From Methanosarcinales archaeon (GTDB taxonomy: Archaea; Halobacteriota; Methanosarcinia; Methanotrichales; Methanotrichaceae): a stretch of 8,154 nucleotides of DNA. Under the pieces are notes generated by a model. It saw only the letters and a program-made list of their open reading frames with translations, had not been told where the DNA came from and ran no database searches. The stretch lies in the NCBI GenBank assembly GCA_013415595.1, contig JAAEEW010000017.1, positions 1 through 8,154 on the forward strand. The letters run 5' to 3'. This document shows, piece after piece, positions 5,186 to 8,154 of the stretch; position 1 is the stretch's first letter, and every line of letters begins with the position of its first letter. The translations under genes were made by a program, and so were the position numbers.

Positions 5186-5757
5186 TGGCCTCTAAGGCCG
5201 CCCGCCTGATTCGCGAGGGCGGAGCCGTAGTCTACCCCACAGAGACCGTTTACGGCATCGGAGCCGATGCCTTCAACGAGACAGCCGTAAAACGGGTATT
5301 TGAAATAAAGCAGCGGCCGCTGGACAAACCCCTGTTCGTGGCCGTCTCCAGCTTCGAGATGCTGGAACAGGTGGCGGTCCTGGGGGAAGAGGATATGGAT
5401 ATTCTAAGGAGCCTCCTCCCGGGGCCAATCAGCTTCCTGGTGCAAAAGAGCCCCCGGCTCCCCGACATCCTCACTGCCTCCTCCCCCCTGGTGGGCATTC
5501 GTTTTCCCGACCACCCCCTGGCCCTGGAGATCATCGGGGCCGCCGGGCCGATCACCTCCACCAGCGCCAACATAACCGGCCAGCCCTCCCCGGTCCGTAT
5601 GGAGGACCTGGACCAGAGGATTGCCCGGGCGGTGGACCTGGTGGTGGACGGGGGAAGATGCAAATACGGTCAGCCCTCCACTCTCGTAGACCTGGCCGCC
5701 CGGAGGATAGTTCGCCGGGGGGCCATGATAGAAGAGGCTGAAAGGGTGATCCGGTGA
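5182..5757 (+). CDS. L-threonylcarbamoyladenylate synthase, YrdC/TsaC-Sua5 family
   Basis: This enzyme makes threonylcarbamoyl-AMP from threonine, bicarbonate and ATP. KEOPS then transfers the group to A37 of ANN-decoding tRNAs (t6A). The 191-residue protein is a single YrdC domain: PTETVYGIGADAF (19-31), KQRPLDKPL (43-51), PGPIS (80-84), GIRFPDHP (105-112), STSANITG (126-133), DGG (156-158) and STLVD (166-170). It lacks the extra C-terminal Sua5 domain, so it is the short TsaC-like form. The ATG at 5182 overlaps the MBF1 stop as ATGA; the next codon is also ATG and could serve. Only a weak purine-rich AAGAAGAA precedes it, so translation probably depends on ribosomes finishing MBF1. Its own stop overlaps the next start. 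The frame is open upstream inside MBF1, but that extension has no YrdC similarity. Confidence 0.94.
   Translation: MMASKAARLIREGGAVVYPTETVYGIGADAFNETAVKRVFEIKQRPLDKPLFVAVSSFEMLEQVAVLGEEDMDILRSLLPGPISFLVQKSPRLPDILTASSPLVGIRFPDHPLALEIIGAAGPITSTSANITGQPSPVRMEDLDQRIARAVDLVVDGGRCKYGQPSTLVDLAARRIVRRGAMIEEAERVIR
5742..5752 (+). promoter_or_regulatory. Extended Shine-Dalgarno for the nucleotidyltransferase
   Basis: AAGGGTGATCC matches GGAGGTGATCC, the complement of the usual archaeal 16S rRNA 3' end, at its last eight positions. In that alignment the Shine-Dalgarno core ends 7 nt before the GTG at 5754. It lies inside the final codons of TsaC and supports the unusual GTG start in the GTGA overlap. 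Confidence 0.6.
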
Positions 5758-6683
5758 ACAAAGCGAGGATAAGAGATTTTCTGGAGACCAAAGACCACTG
5801 GATATTTGCCGTGGCCGACTACCAGCACCCCCAGGGATTCCGGTCCCTCCTGCGCTACGTCCCCGATCCGGCGGGCGAGCGGGCTCGGGACGGGATCAGG
5901 TACCGCAAGGTGGACTTCGACGAGTCCTACCAGGTGCTGCGGGAGCAAAAACCGGATTACGTAAAGGACATGCACGTGGTTCCGGCGTCTGACGTCCTCC
6001 GGCTTTACAGTCCCTCCGCTGAGCTGCCCCGGGTGGCGGCAGCCGACGCCCGGCTGAACAAGATCGTGACCATACTGACCGGGGCCGGAGTGCCCCTGGA
6101 CCAGATGGGGATCACCGGCTCCATGCTGCTGGGGCTGAACGCTCCCTCCTCGGACATCGACTTCGTGGTCTACGGCCCGTGGTGGTGGAAGGCCAGAGAC
6201 GTCATCGCCCGGGCCAAGGAGGACGGCCAAATCCAGGAGCTGGACGAGGGGATGTGGCAGAAGATCTACGCCAAGAGGCGTCCAGACATCTCCTACCGGG
6301 AGTTCGTGGCCCACGAGATCCGGAAGGGCAACCGGGGAATGGTGGACCAGACCTACTTCGACCTTCTCTTCACCCGGGACTGGTCCCAGATAGAGCCCCT
6401 GGAGAAGGGGCGAGAGGTGGGCAGAGGGAAGGTGGTGGCTGAGGTGACCGATGCCACCTTCGCCTTCGACAGCCCGGGGATACTGAAGCTGGACCACGAG
6501 GTGGGCGAGATCCTGTGCTACTCCCACACCTACGCCGGCCAGGCCAGGGTGGGGGAGACGGTGGAGGCGGTGGGAGTGCTGGAGGAGACCTCCCGGGGCC
6601 AGAGGCTGGTTGTGGGAACCACCAGGGAGGCCAGGGGCGAGTGGATCAGATCCCTGACCCTCCTGGATGAGCTGGACACATGA
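5754..6683 (+). CDS. Predicted Pol-beta-like nucleotidyltransferase, archaeal, function unknown
   Basis: The centre of this 309-residue protein carries the nucleotidyltransferase signature GITGSMLLGLNAPSSDIDFVVYG: Gly122-Ser123 for the triphosphate, and Asp134 and Asp136 for the metals. Asp203 in YFDLLF is a candidate third carboxylate. The family transfers a nucleoside monophosphate to an acceptor. The acceptor here is unknown, and similar archaeal proteins are annotated only as predicted nucleotidyltransferases. Residues 1-90 form a separate, unrecognised domain rich in aromatic and charged residues (DHWIFAVADYQHPQGF, RYRKVDFDESY). Residues 220-309 look beta-rich, with AGQARVGETVEAVGVLEE, and might be a small OB-like barrel; that is inference. 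The GTG start overlaps the TsaC stop as GTGA. The link to TsaC and MBF1 suggests, but does not prove, an RNA or translation role. Confidence 0.8.
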   Translation: MNKARIRDFLETKDHWIFAVADYQHPQGFRSLLRYVPDPAGERARDGIRYRKVDFDESYQVLREQKPDYVKDMHVVPASDVLRLYSPSAELPRVAAADARLNKIVTILTGAGVPLDQMGITGSMLLGLNAPSSDIDFVVYGPWWWKARDVIARAKEDGQIQELDEGMWQKIYAKRRPDISYREFVAHEIRKGNRGMVDQTYFDLLFTRDWSQIEPLEKGREVGRGKVVAEVTDATFAFDSPGILKLDHEVGEILCYSHTYAGQARVGETVEAVGVLEETSRGQRLVVGTTREARGEWIRSLTLLDELDT

Positions 6684-6895
6684 ACATCCATGAGAAGGAA
6701 AGGCTCGCAGGCCGCCCGACGCCTGCGTTCTGCCGGCGCCATTGAGATGCTCGCCCCAGAGCCGGGAGGTCGAGGAACGAACGGGCATTCTGGCAGGGGG
6801 CCCCCGTCGAAGGCCTTTCGAGGATTCAGTCCAGGCCCGTCCCTGCCTGTCCGCCCCAGTCCCTCGCCTGTCCACTACCTGTCCAGGGCATTTCG

Positions 6896-6940
6896 CAGGT
6901 TCAGAAGGTTTAGCAGGTTTGGCAGGTTTAGCAGGCACAT
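6896..6940. repeat. Tandem repeat, 9-bp period, consensus CAGGTTTAG
   Basis: The units are CAGGTTCAG, AAGGTTTAG, CAGGTTTGG, CAGGTTTAG and a decayed CAGGCACAT. The first four differ from the consensus by no more than one base. A multiple of three keeps all frames open, which explains the apparent Arg-Phe or Ala-Lys-Pro repeats in overlapping spurious frames. TTTAGCAGGC at 6927-6936 also occurs at 612-621 in the other intergenic repeat. Confidence 0.8.
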
Positions 6941-7049
6941 CCCGGGAGTGGCGCAGGTAACAACGTCCTCGCCTCAGTCATATCGCAAAAATGTGTATCA
7001 GGCAGGCAGTAGGCATAATGCAGGAGAATAATAGTTTCAGGGTAATGGA

Positions 7050-7055
7050 GAGGTG
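7050..7055 (+). promoter_or_regulatory. Shine-Dalgarno of AMP phosphorylase
   Basis: GAGGTG with a 6-nt spacer precedes the ATG at 7062; the wider match to the 16S complement is 8 of 10. It fixes the start and shows that this gene has a leader, unlike MBF1. Confidence 0.7.
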
Positions 7056-7061
7056 GTCGCA

Positions 7062-8154
7062 ATGTTAGAGGTTTTTCCTTTTGATATCGAGATAGGCCAG
7101 CACAAGGTCATGCTGAACCAGGTCGATGCCCAGAATATGGGTCTGAACGCCGGAGACAGGGTCAAGGTCAGGGCCAAGGGGGCCTCCATCACTGCCATAC
7201 TGGACACCACCGTCCAGATGGTGGGGGCGGGCCAGATCGGGATATTCACCGAGGCCCACAAAGAGCTGAAAGAGGCCAAAGAGGTGGACATCCTGCCCGC
7301 GCCCCGTCCGGCCTCCATATCCTACATCAAGAAGATGATGGACAAAGAGAGGCTGGCGGAGGACGAGATCAGGTCCATAGTGCAGGACATCGTGGACAAC
7401 AACCTGAGCGACGTGGAGCTGTCCGCCTACGTCACCACCTCCTACATCCACAACATGGACTCCCAGGAGACGGAGTGGCTGACCAAGGCCATGATCAACA
7501 CCGGCGAGCGGATCCGGTTCGACACCCACCCGGTGGTGGACAAGCACAGCATCGGCGGGGTTCCGGGAAATAAGGTCTCCCTGCTTATCGTGCCCATCGT
7601 TGCCGCCGCCGGCCTGCTGATACCCAAGACCAGCTCCCGGGCCATCACCGGAGCCGGGGGGACCGCCGACCTGATGGAGCTTTTGGCCCCGGTGGAGTTC
7701 AGCGCCGAGGAGATCAAAGAGCTGACCGAGGACGTGGGGGCTGTCATCGCCTGGGGCGGGGCCACCAACATCGCCCCGGCAGACGACAAGCTGATCAAGG
7801 CCGAGTACGCCCTGGCCATCGACCCCTACAGCCAGATGCTGGCCTCCATCATGGCCAAGAAGGGTGCGGTGGGAGCCGACGCCGTGGTGGTGGACATGCC
7901 GGTAGGCCCGGGGACCAAGCTCCCCTCTCCGGCGGATGGCCGGACCCTGGCCAAGGACCTGATGGACTTGGGCGACCGGCTGGGCATCCAGGTTGAGTGC
8001 GCCATGACCTTTGGCGGCTCCCCGGTGGGCCGAACCATTGGCCCGGCCCTGGAGGTGCGGGAGGCCCTGACCATGCTGGAGGGCAAGGGCGGCCCCAACA
8101 GCCTGCGGGAGAAGAGCCTGGCCCTGGCCGGAATCCTGCTGGAGATGGCCGGGG
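7062..8154 (+). CDS. deoA: AMP phosphorylase, 5' part (cut by window edge)
   Basis: The enzyme phosphorolyses AMP (also CMP and UMP) to ribose-1,5-bisphosphate and free base. The product is isomerised to ribulose-1,5-bisphosphate and used by type III RubisCO. The 364 codons present represent about 70% of a protein near 500 aa. Residues 1-84 are the N-terminal domain specific to archaeal AMP phosphorylases (GDRVKVRAKG at 31-40). An alpha domain follows from about 85. The phosphate/nucleoside site has DKHSIGGVPGNK (160-171) and the thymidine phosphorylase family signature SSRAITGAGGTADLMELL (191-208). WGGATNIAPADDKL (231-244) and PVGPGTKLPS (280-289) support the AMP phosphorylase rather than the bacterial thymidine phosphorylase branch. 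The coding frame is open to the last base. A long leader-side gap separates it from the upstream operon, so it is probably transcribed separately. Confidence 0.95.
   Translation, partial: MLEVFPFDIEIGQHKVMLNQVDAQNMGLNAGDRVKVRAKGASITAILDTTVQMVGAGQIGIFTEAHKELKEAKEVDILPAPRPASISYIKKMMDKERLAEDEIRSIVQDIVDNNLSDVELSAYVTTSYIHNMDSQETEWLTKAMINTGERIRFDTHPVVDKHSIGGVPGNKVSLLIVPIVAAAGLLIPKTSSRAITGAGGTADLMELLAPVEFSAEEIKELTEDVGAVIAWGGATNIAPADDKLIKAEYALAIDPYSQMLASIMAKKGAVGADAVVVDMPVGPGTKLPSPADGRTLAKDLMDLGDRLGIQVECAMTFGGSPVGRTIGPALEVREALTMLEGKGGPNSLREKSLALAGILLEMAG

Larger units (their letters stand above)
6684..7061. other. Long non-coding gap ahead of AMP phosphorylase
   Basis: A 113-codon frame crosses it from 6690, but its product is Arg/Ser/Pro low complexity with no Shine-Dalgarno, so I do not call it. 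CCTGTCC occurs three times (6846-6852, 6867-6873, 6878-6884). There is a perfect palindrome GGGGGCCCCC at 6796-6805 and a near-palindrome TCGAAGGCCTTTCGA at 6807-6821. The 9-bp tandem repeat is listed separately. Weak TATA-like words (CATAAT near 7014, AATAATAG near 7027) are the best promoter candidates for the downstream gene. No T-run terminator is evident after the operon. Confidence 0.55.

Noticed and set aside
5670..6938. 422-codon open frame on the minus strand opposite the nucleotidyltransferase, starting with Ala-Lys-Pro repeats
   Set aside because: The N-terminal repeat is the 9-bp DNA repeat read in reverse, and the rest mirrors the high third-position GC of the real gene. No family resemblance or start signal.
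6690..7031. 113-codon plus-strand frame with Arg-Phe-Ser repeats
   Set aside because: Low complexity, no Shine-Dalgarno, and the repeats come from the 9-bp DNA array. Kept only as an intergenic region.

Overview
The window looks like chromosomal DNA of a GC-rich euryarchaeon, most likely a methanogen of the Methanosarcinales/Methanotrichales (Methanothrix-like) type. That placement is inferred from gene content, not proven. The archaeal markers are a proteasome-activating nucleotidase (PAN), MBF1, an archaeal-type initiator tRNA with an A1-U72 pair, an AMP phosphorylase, TATA/BRE-like promoters and probable leaderless starts. Most of the window is ordinary core genome. The unusual parts are mainly non-coding: inverted repeats next to promoters and two short-period tandem repeats.

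Layout from left to right. Positions 1-628 hold no large gene. They contain a 30-codon ORF for a Met-rich single-helix membrane peptide (266-358), a GC-rich foldable stretch with a perfect 14-bp palindrome, and a 10-bp-period tandem repeat (511-620). A secreted glutaminyl-peptide cyclotransferase follows on the minus strand (629-1405). It is divergent from the initiator tRNA-Met gene (1573-1650), and a near-perfect 22-bp inverted repeat lies between their promoters. An AT-rich, gene-free block (1651-1909) separates the tRNA from a Bcr/CflA-type MFS exporter on the minus strand (1910-3238). The exporter has an operator-like inverted repeat at its promoter.

Positions 3433-6683 form the informative core. 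PAN (minus) and MBF1 (plus) are divergent across about 50 bp that must hold both promoters. MBF1 is followed by TsaC/Sua5, which makes threonylcarbamoyl-AMP for tRNA t6A, and then by a Pol-beta-like nucleotidyltransferase of unknown substrate. Both joins are 4-nt stop/start overlaps (ATGA and GTGA), so the three are probably one translationally coupled operon. The theme is protein synthesis and quality control: PAN unfolds substrates for the 20S proteasome, MBF1 is an archaeal translation/transcription-associated factor, and TsaC modifies ANN-decoding tRNAs.

Positions 6684-7061 are a long non-coding gap with CCTGTCC repeats, a 9-bp tandem repeat and two palindromes. The 5' part of AMP phosphorylase follows and is cut by the window edge at 8154. 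It is the first enzyme of the archaeal AMP to ribulose-1,5-bisphosphate pathway that feeds type III RubisCO.

No CRISPR array, insertion sequence, integrase or obvious defence system was seen. The least explained items are the nucleotidyltransferase, the small peptide and the structured intergenic DNA.
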